Shown here one piece after another: positions 1 through 10,889 of a DNA stretch of 64,000 bases. Every line of letters begins with the position of its first letter. The first letter of the stretch is position 1. The translations under genes were made by a program, and so were the position numbers. Origin of the DNA: Dermanyssus gallinae (taxonomy: Eukaryota > Arthropoda > Arachnida > Mesostigmata > Dermanyssidae); NCBI GenBank assembly GCA_003439945.1, contig QVRM01002081.1:1-64000 (forward strand), written 5' to 3'. Below the pieces are notes generated by a model. The model was not told the origin of the DNA, did no database searches, and saw only the letters and a list, made by a program, of their open reading frames with translations.

Positions 1-859
1 CCTTGCATCTGGTGTGCTCGATTGCAGGTTAGTTCAGAGAACTCTAATTTAACGCGTGTTTACAAGGTCCTTGTACAAGGGCTTCGGGACAGAAGACTAT
101 AGTGCACGACCGTTTCCCATTTCGTGTTATGTTACGCATAATTTGTCTGATCATTAGTCGTTAACCTTTTCAAGTTTCTCCAAGAATATGTGTTTTTACA
201 CATTCACCTTTTTACGTGGCGTAAATAAAATTGGCCAATCTGCTGGACTACAGCGGCAGGTACTAGAAATTGCGTTGGTGCTTGATAATTATGCGGTGTT
301 TTTACAAATTCTATCTAGCTCGCATTATTTTGATTGTTAGACGCTATGGGCTTTTTACGAGCGACGAATAGCCTGACATAAAATTTATTGAGAAGTATAG
401 AAATAAGTTGTCCGTGTTCCGGCCACTAGATAAAGAAGAAGAGGAACGCACATTATTGCGAAAAGGTGAGCAAAATAAACTAGCAGCCCCGGGCCGCGTT
501 ATTGGCACAGGCTAATGGCATAAAAGCATCCTTTCACCTTGTATTTAAAACAGGTAAGTAGTACCAGAAAACAAATACTTGTCACCAAAATGCAACCAGC
601 AAAATCAAATAAACGACTTAGCGACTACAACAAGCAGATTTTAGAGAAAATGTGTCGGACAATCTAGGAGACAAGCAGTTTACAGTGGTATCCTAAATGT
701 GCCAAAAAACTGAATTTTGCTGAATCTGGTTAGTCATTGTCATATATTTACGTGCTGCAGGAAGTCCAACGCGATGACAACGAGAGAATATGTATTGCAG
801 GCACATCGTAAGCGTCATCAGGGGCCTTGCTATCGTACAATAAAGAAACAGAAACTTAC

Positions 860-1100
860 CCGCCTAAAAAAATATTCGTCGACAGTGGTGGTTACGAAGA
901 GTGTCTCCTTGACGAGAGGAAAGGCCGAAATGCGAAGTATGCCGTCAGGTTGAAAATAAGCCATGGCGGCGTAGTTTGCGGTTACAATTCTATCATGTAT
1001 GCTTCCGTTCGACATACATGGCTCAAAAAAGTACATTTGCTCGTCGTAAAACCCAATAGTATTGTTTCCATAGATATCCAAATCCCTGTGGCGTTTAACC
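860..1100 (-). CDS. CD36/SR-B-like exon 3, left paralogue
   Basis: Exon of a class B scavenger receptor-like membrane protein (CD36 family: two membrane passes, a large glycosylated ectodomain, lipid or lipoprotein uptake). The reading frame runs from VKRHRDLDIYGNNTIGF to TTTVDEYFF, matching the CD36 strand region after the GPYxYR motif, with N-glycosylation sequons NNT and NGS. A cctag acceptor lies upstream (minus strand) and gtaagt follows at 859-854. The incoming phase completes the AG|G arginine codon left open by the exon at 1956-2185. Compared with the right-hand paralogue at 42001-42240 it has one extra A in the run near its 3' end, so its outgoing phase is 0 instead of 2. That suggests either decay or a shifted downstream acceptor; the following exons lie off the left edge. 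The family call is firm; whether the copy works is not known. Confidence 0.8.
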
Positions 1101-1829
1101 CTAGGAAAGACCAAAACCGAAACAAATCCAGATCCGCAATGATAATCCTTATAGATTAAACTGCATCATCATCACAGCGTGAATAAACTAAAAAAATGTT
1201 GTGCTTATTCCGAGAGAGAGAGTACAGCGAGCTATGCACCACTTCTACTTAATAAATAATAAGTGGAACTAAATTCTGCTCGGTGGGAGATGTATGTTGT
1301 ATTCAGCCCCTATGACCAGTTCTGATACCGTGGCAATTTAACAGTACTATGCAGCAGACTACACAAATCTGTCTATGTGTAAAATCACAAATTCGGATGC
1401 ATGTTTAATCGGTGTCAGTGTCATACGGTTTTTAGCCCTTTGCTCCAAAAAGTTGGAATAGTGATTCGCAGCTGTCCATGTCCAAAAATATTAGCTCAAT
1501 GTTCATAAAAGCGCGTCCCTGTGTGATCCTACATGCCAGCTATAACAAATTGGAAGCCTCGGTGAAGCTAACGAAACTCTTTTTATCGACGGAATTCTTG
1601 CCAATGAGAGTAGCTGCTACAGCTATAAAAGGGAAAAGCATAACGAATCGGCTCGTCGTAGTGTGTTATGTCGTAAACGGATCTTATCATTTTTTGTATT
1701 AGCAGGGAAAGATGTCATGAACCCTACGAAAAGTGTATTTGTGCCAGGTCTTAACGATAGACAGCGCAGATGTGAGTTAAACTGGGGTGTGGGTAGCCTA
1801 TTAATCGCAATTTAAGGTGTCAACTCCTT

Positions 1830-1879
<50 letters not shown>

Positions 1880-1955
1880 GATATGCGTGGTTCAGCCTAT
1901 ATTCTACATTCTATACAAAACGCATCTTAAAAGATGGGTACCGCAGTAATCTTAC
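1101..1955 (-). other. Intron 2 of left SR-B-like gene
   Basis: An 855-bp intron between two phase-compatible exons. It holds a 44-bp TA repeat and the empty site (gtattcagc, 1299-1307) at which the right-hand paralogue carries a SINE. It contains no other coding sequence. The same intron is about 8.6 kb in the right-hand gene because of retroelement insertions. Confidence 0.75.
1832..1875. repeat. (TA)n microsatellite
   Basis: Perfect TA dinucleotide tract inside intron 2 of the left receptor gene. The equivalent tract in the right paralogue (42958-43008) marks the left edge of a 7.3-kb block of inserted retroelements. Confidence 0.95.
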
Positions 1956-2185
1956 CTGTATACATAGGGACCGAGCTCACGCACAATAGGTACTTTCCCA
2001 GCCACAAAGTCTTTATAATTAGTCAAGTTGAATACGTAGAGTGATTCGAATGAATCAATCGGAGGATTTATGAATAGCCTTCCCAATGTAGAATTTATTA
2101 GTAGAGGACCAGGCCGTTCCCGACGTATTTCTTCCAAAGTCCAGACAAATATGCCTATGTCCACAGCTGTCAAAACAACTATAAG
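1956..2185 (-). CDS. CD36/SR-B-like exon 2, left paralogue
   Basis: N-terminal exon of the left receptor gene. It encodes the end of the first membrane segment (VVLTAVDIGIFVW), the juxtamembrane helix, then INSTLGRLFINPPIDS and FNLTNYKDFVAGK, ending in VRELGPYVYR, the best known CD36-family signature. The 3' end is CAG|gtaag (1955-1951). The acceptor is ambiguous: gaattgcag|cag or gaattgcagcag|. The right-hand copy at 50805-51036 has one base fewer here and starts in a different phase, so the left copy either uses the alternative CAG or is frameshifted. No exon 1 was found upstream. Confidence 0.8.
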
Positions 2186-2436
2186 CTGCTGCAATTCAGA
2201 AACCAAAAGAACATTGTCAATGTAGGCAGACAATAGGCTTTGCAGACACAGAAGACGGCAAAATGGCAATAAATATAGCAGTGACTCAGAGGTAAAAAGG
2301 GATCCTCCAATGTTCATCCTACAAAAATATGTGGGGAATACCTCAAACACGGTAAGGCCTTGGGTACAAATAGGTATGTACAAAGTGGTCCCTGTAGTAG
2401 TTAATAAAGAACGATTTAAAATAATTTTAGTTAACC

Positions 2437-2498
<62 letters not shown>
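2437..2498. repeat. (TA)n microsatellite
   Basis: TA tract with one phase slip, upstream (minus-strand sense) of exon 2 of the left receptor gene. Confidence 0.95.
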
Positions 2499-2500
<2 letters not shown>

Positions 2501-2789
2501 GCGACCCGCTAAATTACTGCAAACTGTGATTCACATCACACGCGGACTCCTACGATGTACACAAACCGTCGTGCAATTAGGCGATTTATCTATAGAATCC
2601 ACATATACGCGCTAAACTGTTCGGAAACAGACGTCAATAACTGATCAGTTATTGACAAATATTAGCACAACTACGTATAATATTGGCGATTAGCTCAACC
2701 CCGATTCCCTTGACTTGGCTAAGTTGGTGTATCATTTCTTACACACTGGATCTAACTTAAGCAGTTTCGCAACCAGGACCAGGAGGGCT

Positions 2790-2945
2790 ATGGCATTATG
2801 CCCTTCTGACCGCATAAACTCTATAGTTAGCACAGGCTGCCCGCTCAGGTAACTTATGGTTGTATCAGCCAAAGTCAAGCCCTTTTTTCTTGCAATTCAC
2901 GATGCTGGCGAGCGTGTACCTTTTACAGTGAATTCGGTAGGGTGT
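2790..2945 (-). mobile_element. Tc1/mariner end fragment
   Basis: About 150 bp similar to the right end of the mariner-like relic at 58860-60235. Shared blocks include gaccgcataaact, the agtcaagc segment, gagcgtgtac and the terminal gtagggtg. It has no transposase coding left. It ends exactly where the R1-like 3' region begins, the same junction seen at about 60235, so mariner end plus R1 fragment were duplicated as one unit. Confidence 0.55.
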
Positions 2946-4282
2946 CCCAATTATTGATTGCCCTCAGCAAGACTAAAAACTATTGTACCTTGTTAAAGCA
3001 AAAGCTCTTATACGATACACTCTACAACAAAAATACTTCATTTAGCAGGAATTTCATCAATTCTTGGAGCTATTTATTTTATCAGTGCGGCCTAAAAATG
3101 ATATCAAGCACACAGTTGACTGTACTAGATATATAACGTACGCTTACAGTAGCAATCGTGAAAGCGACTCTTGGCTCTGACCCGGAGAGGAATGCTACTC
3201 ATAAAACCCTAGTGGAAAGAGGTCCACGGATCCTTGTCCACTGCACAAATTGTTAATTTGTGCAGAGGGGGGAAATAGTAGCACATGCGATTTAGTAATG
3301 CAACTCTATTTTACTGGGCGACCACGCGCCGATGACTGGATCTTCCTAACCATAGCACCCCGTCTTTTTGTGCAGAGGAGTAACTTGAAAATACATTTTG
3401 CACACAGGGAAACCCCTGCAGGAAATTTGTCTGCAAGTGCGGCCCGGTAGTGCGGGACTCCAACCCACTAAAACTACTCATCTCCTAATGCTTCCAACCG
3501 ACCGGGCATTGCATGTGCAAATACTTCAAACAATCGGGAGAGGTGTGGGTCTACTCGTGGCTAGCTATTTCCCAGGAGATCTAAAATGTGTCTATAAAAC
3601 GGCGGTCATTTGCAATTGATTTTGCTATAAGTATGTTCTTAAAAGTCGTCACTGTTACCTACTGAGACAAAAACTCCCGCATTAGTTTGCAGATGCTGGG
3701 CAGGTACGCCCCAGCGAGTTTAGTATTGGTCCTGATAAAAGCGTAGCAGATGGACGGTGAAGACGAGGTTGTCGGCGTAGACAAGGGGGTCGGCTCTAGG
3801 GGCAAGGTCACTCAGCCGCTGCACGTTGTCGTAAGCTATCTATATTAGGGAGCCAGGTATAGAGCCCTATGGCACCCCTGCAGTTATATTAAAGATCATT
3901 ACTTGGGATTGGATAGTCCGGTCATGCAGGGAGTCAGATATGGTTCAGAGGAGACAAGTAGGGTTTTTTCCTGCTAAGGGTCTTAAATATGACTTCTCTC
4001 GGAAGACTGTTAAAAGCGTTTTTACGTCGAGCAAAACGGCCACGAATTGATCGCGTCTTCTTGGCGGAAACCTGCAGTGGAGCTCGGCCTTCGATTAAAA
4101 CCACTGATTGGCGCTAATTCTCGAGCGCCCTTTTTGAAGCCCGTATTTGCTATCGCGATTGAAGGCCGTTTTTCTCCGCGAAGCCCCGGAGGCCGTGCCT
4201 CCACGCGATCCAGGCGGGCCCTCTGATCTAATGAGCCTTCCCAGCAACCCCTAAAGCTCGCCGACGCCCTGCCACAACCCAT
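2946..4282 (-). mobile_element. R1-like non-LTR fragment, left copy
   Basis: Degenerate, 5'-truncated R1-like retrotransposon read on the minus strand. About 3660-4280 holds the reverse transcriptase fingers and palm: a GF(R/K)KG(R/A) fingers block near 4130, then VLLDVK, AFNSLPREVIFKTL and the following KKP. The DVKNAFN motif is broken by a missing A at 4021-4027 that is present in the right copy (63940 region). About 785 bp of palm/thumb, present in the right copy as 62900-63690, is absent near 3745. Positions 2946-3660 look like the long 3' untranslated region and are 70-80% similar by eye to 61895-62850. Not functional. Confidence 0.65.
3241..3265. repeat. Perfect 11-bp hairpin
   Basis: CTGCACAAATT, 3-nt loop GTT, AATTTGTGCAG. 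It lies in the 3' region of the left R1-like fragment; the duplicated copy near 62445 has only the first arm (CTGCACAA). Confidence 0.9.
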
Positions 4283-4505
4283 TTACAAAGCATCGAAGAA
4301 CCTGAAGCGAGCAAAGTCCGTGCCAGGGCGACCCACAGTCTTCGCAGTCAAGTTTATGCCAGAGAAGTATCACGGAACGATGGTCAGTGCGCGTACGTAG
4401 ATATTCTAAACTAATATTTTCGTATTGGACGGAAGACCGCATATTTTGTTCCCATTCGGAGTGGCCCAAACTTCTATAGGCCCATCTTCTTGATACGTTG
4501 GCCAA
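4251..4505 (-). pseudogene. Possible endonuclease-region remnant of R1-like element
   Basis: An 84-codon open frame directly upstream (minus strand) of the R1-like RT fragment. It contains YLRTRTDHRSV, reminiscent of the SDHR motif at the end of APE-type endonuclease domains, but nothing else is conserved. It is probably the decayed ORF2 endonuclease/linker part of the same element. Low certainty. Confidence 0.25.
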
Positions 4506-5519
4506 AACGTTGAGTCACTCAAAATGTTTGCTTTTGGAATTTTGAGAAAGATAACAACCTTCTTCCGGTAGGGCGCTTAGGCTCGACGCAATTTACTGCG
4601 TCAAGTTGATTGCCGATATTTTGAATGATCCTATATAATAAAGACACAACGTGAAATTTTAACTACCACGTGTATTATGCTTAAAATCTCTTAATGTCTA
4701 AAAAAACATTGACCTTCTATACGTCCTCTAGAACAAAATCCAGTGCAGATTCTTATTTAATTGCTCGCGTGACCGAAAAATCCAGGCTCGGACACCAGAT
4801 CAGCTGGAAACCCGCGTGAACGAGGCACTGGCTAACGTTTCGGACAAGACTTGCTGAACTCCGTCAAAAACAAAGCAATTTTTTGGTGAACCGGGAGTGA
4901 GGCCCCGCGTTCTACCTCCGGCTAAACAGCACGGAAATCAGAAAAAATAAACTTCCAACAAACCACGGTTAGACTTTCTTCGATGTATACACGTAGTCCC
5001 CGGAAAGCTACTTTAGGTAAATACTTCAGAAGGGCGGAGAAGAGATTTTTTACATATTTGCTTAATAAGGACATCCACTCAATCCGCAATCTGTGCTGCT
5101 ATATGTATTACGTGAGACCGCTTTGGCCGCGCACATTTATTTTGTAACAGGAGGATATTGTGTACAAATATTTACATTTCACAAACCGCAACTTGGTTTA
5201 GTAAAAATAGAGTCAGTTCGCATTTGTACCGCAATTCATCAGTAGTGTTTAAAAAAGTCAATTGCTCATTCAGACGCTTCTGTAGTTAGCGTAGTTCACA
5301 AAACATGTAAGTAATTTTATTAGTTCAAAATACACTTTTGCGTACGACAATCTACTTAAGACTGCAGTTTTCAAATAGGTTTTATCACAATATGTTACAT
5401 TAGACGTGTTTATTAAGTCTTGAAAACGGCATTTGTTTCCGTTAATCTGGGGCATATGTGAACTATGGCATATTGGTTGTTTGCAGAAATTCCTTCCTGC
5501 AGTCATCTAGGATGACTAG
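4506..5519. other. Unassigned AT-rich spacer
   Basis: No conserved coding signature, tandem repeat or recognisable mobile-element domain seen on either strand. Confidence 0.5.
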
Positions 5520-6123
5520 GTTGGCTTTCAGGATGGCTACGAGTATTTACAAAACTCGTGGCGCCACGTTTGCAGCAGCTAGCTCCTCTATGACAATTTC
5601 CCTGAGGGCAGTGCCAAACGCCGCAATGTAGTCCACAAATAGAGCGTACAGTGCTTGATGCTTGACGGTGAGCGAGGGCCTTACGTCGTCTAAAAGGTCC
5701 TAGAATGCGGCCATTGTCGAACCTCTGGCGTGAAATCTATGCTGTCCCGAGGGATGATTTCCCGTGCCTTGAGATAGGAGCTAAGACGGTATGCCCAAAG
5801 ACATGATAAAATCTTGATTGTGCAGATTTTAGCAATGTCTCGCCAAAAAAGATGGACACAGCGTGTCACCTTTGTTTTTGGGAATGACCTTTAGCAAGCA
5901 CTCTGACCAGGTTGCTGAAACTTTACCTATTTCCAAGCACTTCTTGACCTTCAGAGGGGTTTTAATAGGACCTCCGCCTTTATATGTTGATTTCGGACGA
6001 GGTCGGGTACAAACACCTTCTTATTTTTCAACCTTTCAGTCTCACCTTGAACTTCTACAAGCAAGAACAGTGCATCTATATACTGAGATAGCAGACACTC
6101 GCACTCAGTCTTCACGATACTAG
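5520..6123 (-). pseudogene. RTE-like reverse transcriptase remnant
   Basis: Minus-strand reading with several frameshifts gives blocks of non-LTR reverse transcriptase in the right order. First comes W..CLLKVIPKNKGD (fingers, near 5880-5930), then a KILSCLWAYRL block (near 5790), then FTPE and a palm block ALFVDYIAAF (near 5630), where FVDY..AF is the usual motif A of RTE-like elements. It ends with EELAAANVAPRVL near 5570. The catalytic YADD region is not preserved. It could be related to the plus-strand fragment at 27540-28123, which covers only the C-terminal part of such an ORF. The clade call rests on motif flavour only. Confidence 0.55.
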
Positions 6124-8400
6124 TATAATTCCGGGTGTACTAACTGCCACTTAAAATGAGTCGATAAAGTGCACACGGCGGGAGGCAACTGAGCAACTAG
6201 AACACATACAGTGTCTTCTAAGAGCGTAGTGAGGCGCAAACCTAGCCCTTAAGACCGATTATTTTCCTTGACAAACGAGATTGTCCTGAAGTCTACCAGC
6301 TGTCAATAGACGTGACGGTGTGTACAATAAAAATCGCTCATCTTCAGGTATTCTCGGGAAAATATGAGGGCTTTAAATGACACAAGCTCTCACACGATAG
6401 CAAAACGAGTTTAAGCCTCGGCGTACTAATGTTCTGATCTCCGTCTTTCACTTTAACTGGTTAATAAACTGCTACATGTTTTTTTATCTAGTCATTACCA
6501 GGCCGATCACTTCTAATTATATTCAATGTGTCTTTCAGGACCTAAGTATAAGAATGTATCGCTTATTTTTGTTATAATGGGAATACAGTCAGTATTACAT
6601 CTCAGTAAGCCGGCGAATAGCCGGAATTTGTTTCAGTACATAATGAATAACTTCAGTATATTTAATTAATGTACGGTTTCATGGCAACAATTGGAACAAT
6701 TGATTACAAAACAACGAACTATGTTGGTACATATTATACATGTTATAACAAATAACAATAAACAACAAAACCTTGTGGCAGCGGAAGGTGACCAAGTACA
6801 GAACCCAAGTTTGCCACCTTTATCTAACGCATTAACTACTCAGGACACGTTGCCACAGGTTTCGAATACATTTACTGAATTGACGACCGTCAAGACAATA
6901 AAAAATTGTCAGAAGAAATAGAATCACTTGACGGAAAGGGCTCCAAGCTTCTCCATAAATTCAGATAAAATATAACTGATTAGACAGGATAAAGGAAGAA
7001 CTTATTCTTTATGGTTTCCACGGCCCTGAAAGGGTACGAAACTCCAGATATACCTACGCAGAATTAAAGGCTCCCGTCCCACTGCAGCGATGAGATTAAG
7101 AACATCATAGTGCACACGATACTGGGATGTCCAACCAGGGGGGACCATTGTGCATTCGTAACGCTAGTACAACGGCACCATATTCCCACAGAAAAGTATG
7201 GGACCTCAGCAAATTGTTGGTGAACAGGAAATGCACTAATTTGAACTAATAGTACCATTACTAAAAAGGTATTGCAAAAACGCGCGCGTCATTACAAAAA
7301 AGAACACATTTGTCTATATTATAATCGCATCGTTTTAATAAACGTCAATATCTTACTAAGTTACCTCATGCAGGAGCTAAATTAAACTAATAAAATAAGA
7401 ATAAAATAAACAAATTACCGGGATATAAATTGAGCTTGTCTCTTTTTGCCGTATATGGCATATAATGATTTCAGGCTCAACACCTGGAATTGCGTGTATT
7501 GAGGTCAGATACCCATATATGAAAGAACAAAGTTACGTTGTCAATTTTCACTTCAACCATGTAGTGCAAGGTTAACTTACCGGTCATGCTAATTTGCGTA
7601 CAGTTTAGCTTCATGGCTAAAATACAGATACAGCGGCTGATCAGAACAAGTTCCACCTGCAATTGCTTTGTCGGTTACTGTCAAGGGCGGTATCCGTAGG
7701 TGGCGTACAATCTACGGCCAAAGCGTAAAAATCACCGACCTGCTCAACATCGTCGTTACGTTACTTGACATTATTTAATATTATCAGATGTAGAGGTCAC
7801 CATCGAGTAGCCACTTAGGTTCTCTGTCACTTCTATTTGTATGGTATTTACAATAGTGATTTTATAATAAAGCCGTGCAATATACTAGGATTTTATTTCA
7901 CTAAATCTTGTTTTCAAAAGACACAGTGAGCGCAACTTAGCACGTTTATATAAACTGGTCTCATAGTAATAGCAGACAAATAACGAAGTTCGCTAGACTT
8001 GTAAAGTACGAGACGCGTCACACTCGGATTTGCTAAAATAAACCGTTATGTAATTTAGCGATTAATCAGTAACATCCACATTGGTGAACCGCCAGGAAGC
8101 AAACGTCATTAGTGGATAAACAATCAGTTTTTTTTAGACAAGGCCTTAATACAGACAGCACGCATACTAACGATGAGCATTACCCGATTGTTCCATTTCA
8201 TGCAGTTTCGGCGGTGCACGCGGCAGTGAACAATTTTGTTGCAACGCCCCGCATTACGGCGTTTTTTTGCACCAGGAAGTCCAGAAGGCGGGACGACATA
8301 TTACGGTATAGAAAAATCCCTATCCTAAATTGCAGCGCATCTCGGCTCGGCTTCGCGGCCAAGCAAATTTACCTGATCAAAATATGCAAGTATTCAAACC
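6124..8400. other. Unassigned spacer
   Basis: A mostly unremarkable stretch. A 76-codon plus-strand frame at 6691-6921 is rich in Asn, Gln and Thr and resembles no family I know. A splice-flanked 83-nt open segment lies at about 7579-7661 (minus) but could be chance. Around 8250-8470 the sequence resembles the flank of the mariner-like repeat (GTGACCGCGTAAACTGA), suggesting another short fragment of that family. Confidence 0.45.
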
Positions 8401-8408
8401 TTAGCGGC

Positions 8409-8435
8409 AACCTGAGCGTCATGTTCGCTCAGGTT
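8409..8435. repeat. Perfect 10-bp hairpin
   Basis: AACCTGAGCG, 7-nt loop, CGCTCAGGTT. It lies directly before the mariner-like GTGACCGCGTAAAC block; the other copies of that block have no such hairpin. Confidence 0.85.
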
Positions 8436-8559
8436 TGTGACCGCGTAAACTGACCGCTACTGCGTTATGCAATAAGTTGCCGCTTGGATAACCATTGTGA
8501 TTATGTAAGCAGGATAAATCAAACTTTAAGCTGATTCATGGTTTCCCTTAGCTACTCTT

Positions 8560-9640
8560 AGCCCATAGCACCTTAGTATCGGCGCGGCATTTCCTCTGCA
8601 AGCTGCCTCAGAAACTCACCTTCGCGCGTATCCCCGATGTGTGCTTGCATTCGATCACAAAGTTTGTCATAAAGGTCCGTGTACTTCTTCTAACCGGGTC
8701 CATTGTCTATTGCAACGACACAAAAAATATATGTATCGACTCTAACTACTTTTCTTTTTCCGCGTATTCGGTAACCCACCCCGCCATCGCGCAAATAGGT
8801 CAATGAGGTTGTGCAGGAGACTGTCGCATTATAAACCAACCATGTGCCTTTATTCCAGGGCAGGATGGTAACACCGTCAGGTCTTTTATCGTCACGGAAC
8901 CCCGGTTTGGGTTTTAGCACGCTAGGTATTTTCGCCTTCCGAAGAGCTCTTTGATTTACTGCGTTTAGTTCGATGTGCCTAGGAGCCCGGTCTTGGCCCT
9001 TGATGCACCTCAATTGGTGGAAGCTATCCTTCTCCATCAGTTTCGCATATTTGTGGTTCGTATATTGGCCCGCCGATAAGAGGCGACACTATGCCAAGTG
9101 AGATGTTGTCGAGTATGGAGCTGCGGTGATGGTAGAGCCCCGAGAAATCCGCCGCTAAGGGTGCCTGGTACGGCCAAGACCGCTTCCTTTGTGGGAGACT
9201 TAATGCTTTCAATGATTTCACCGACTATGACTTTGCATCTGTAGGTATCAGGCACAACCTGCGTTGTATATTTTTCCCAAAGGACCTGGATCCGACCTTA
9301 GTTTAACCGGTGACGTGCATCCTGCTTAGCTATGCGCAGCCGGTGGTGAGCACTTCGGTCAACTAGCGTCTCTGCCAAATTCTAATAAAGACGCTGCGTA
9401 ACATATGAAAGCCAATTCTAGTGCTGATCGAATACTCATCTACCTCATTTTATTATGAGGTTTGCTCTTTACCACGTACTGTCTGTGAAGTCAATACAAC
9501 GGACTTCTCTCAATATATGCCTCGTAGAGTCATGGTATGACTGCAGGACGTCGAGACCACCACGTCTCTCAAGAGCCGCGGTGAACTTCACAGACACACA
9601 GAAGCTGAAAGCGTCTTTCCCGAAAGCTCGAACTCTGCCG
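8560..9640 (-). mobile_element. Two-ORF RLE retroelement, copy F (decayed)
   Basis: Minus-strand remnant of ORF2 C-terminal half, closest to copy D at 20566-21946. Recognisable in order: SYHDSTRHILREV and IDFTD (near 9500), YRCKV(I)..EI.ES (near 9240), SGGFLGALPSPQL (near 9130), then the nuclease region with KRPDGVTILPW (near 8890) followed by a VYNATVSCTT block where copy D has VWDATVSCT. The aspartate of that block is replaced by Asn, which would kill the nuclease. Many frameshifts. The end QLAEEMP.. near 8590 matches the last residues of copy D. Confidence 0.7.
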
Positions 9641-10654
9641 GGTTAACTCGTTTTTAACTCGGAAAAATGGCAGCAATGGTTCCGTGTGCTTCTTGATGTT
9701 CTCCCCAACCGTTATAACATCGTGTTTGGAAAGATTGAAGACTGTCCTGTTCTTATCCGTCCCATGAAACTGGAGATCCCCAGGCTGAAATAGGCAGGGT
9801 CTAGTTCCATTTGTCGATTTGAGAGAATCTTTCTCACACTAGGATAGAGTTGAATGATCGCTGTAGACTAGAGTTCCGGTACGTGTAGTCTCACTTCTTC
9901 TAAAATTATGTCGTTATATTTTACTTGAAGTAAAATAATATTTGGAATTGATTCAATAAAACAAGCACCATAATATCACTAGGGAGTTTGTTCCACAATA
10001 CTGCATGAAAGGCCTCCGTGCCTCCCTATATAGATACTCCTACTTGATTCGGGAGAAAGAGAGAGCGTTTTTAATTGATTGAGTGTCCTAAAATCGCTAG
10101 GGAGGTTCTTCCGAAGTATAGCACCTAAATTACGGACTGGAAGTGCAAATAATAAGCAAGTAAGATGCTAAGGGTTCTTGCAGGTTGAATAAAGCCAACC
10201 AAGTAAGGATGGTGGCCGAGGAGATGCGCTTCAGTGTGCATTATATTAAAAAAAAAACTATGGTTAATTGAGTTAAGTATAGAAACGGAGTTTCGCGTAG
10301 CAGACGAACGATGCGTACGCATGCGAGATCGGTCCCGAAGGTTATCGTCGGATACTAGTACAGGAGACCTCTTCGTCAGTTTTTCTGTGTGGGACAGATA
10401 GCCTTGGAGTTGGGAGTACTCTGTGCACAAATGGGGAGCTATTAGTGAATCTTCGTTAATTTGTGAGTCCTAGAAGGTATGCCACGAGGACAGACTGGGG
10501 TGGGGGGTTTTGGTTGCGTGTGAGGTGCAATCGTCAGGAAGCTGCGGAGGCGACACCGCTAAGTAATTGTCCTATTCTCTTTCAGTGTCCCGCGAGTGGG
10601 TGCGCTACGTGATTTTAGACGAAATCATCGCATCGAAGACGAGCGTACCAAGTG
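9641..10654. other. Unassigned spacer
   Basis: No recognisable gene. A minus-strand frame of 101 codons (10125-10430) has no family signature and contains a homopolymer-derived FFF run. Confidence 0.45.
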
Positions 10655-10830
10655 CAGACCTGTGAGGCCAGATAGCAAGTGAGCATAGCATAATCTAACA
10701 CGCTCGCGACGACGGTCGCGCGGGTTCGAGCCCCACCGTTGCACATTTGTATTTATGGGGTCCGTCTATGAAGCAATGCGAAAAGCAGTCCCATAGACGT
10801 TAAATCCAGGCTGAGAGTCAGCCCAGTAAG
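10655..10830 (+). mobile_element. tRNA-derived SINE
   Basis: Polymerase III box B GGGTTCGAGCCC at 10722-10733, followed by the body gcacatttgtatttatgggg and tccgtctatgaagcaatgc. The same body follows box B in the copies at 42446-42598 and 63060-63189. Box A is degenerate. The 3' part ctgagagtcagc recurs at 22164. Such SINEs are transcribed by Pol III and mobilised by LINE machinery. Confidence 0.7.
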
Positions 10831-10889
10831 TATTAACGTCTACTGCGTTTCTCAAAATATTTGCAAAAACAAACAAAAAACAACAATAA

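Noticed and set aside
2310..2615. Coding frame with repeated Ile-Tyr
   Set aside because: Translation of a TA microsatellite.
6691..6921. LTR-retrotransposon gag
   Set aside because: Only Asn/Gln/Thr-rich composition; no zinc knuckle, protease, LTR or primer-binding site nearby.
7579..7661. Possible exon 1 of the left receptor gene (tgcag ... G|gtaagt, MKLNCTQISMT)
   Set aside because: Splice-like signals and a fitting phase, but no homologous copy upstream of the right gene, no clear membrane helix, and 5 kb away; could be chance.
10125..10430. Small protein-coding gene
   Set aside because: No family signature, no splice support, homopolymer-driven residues; likely random open frame.
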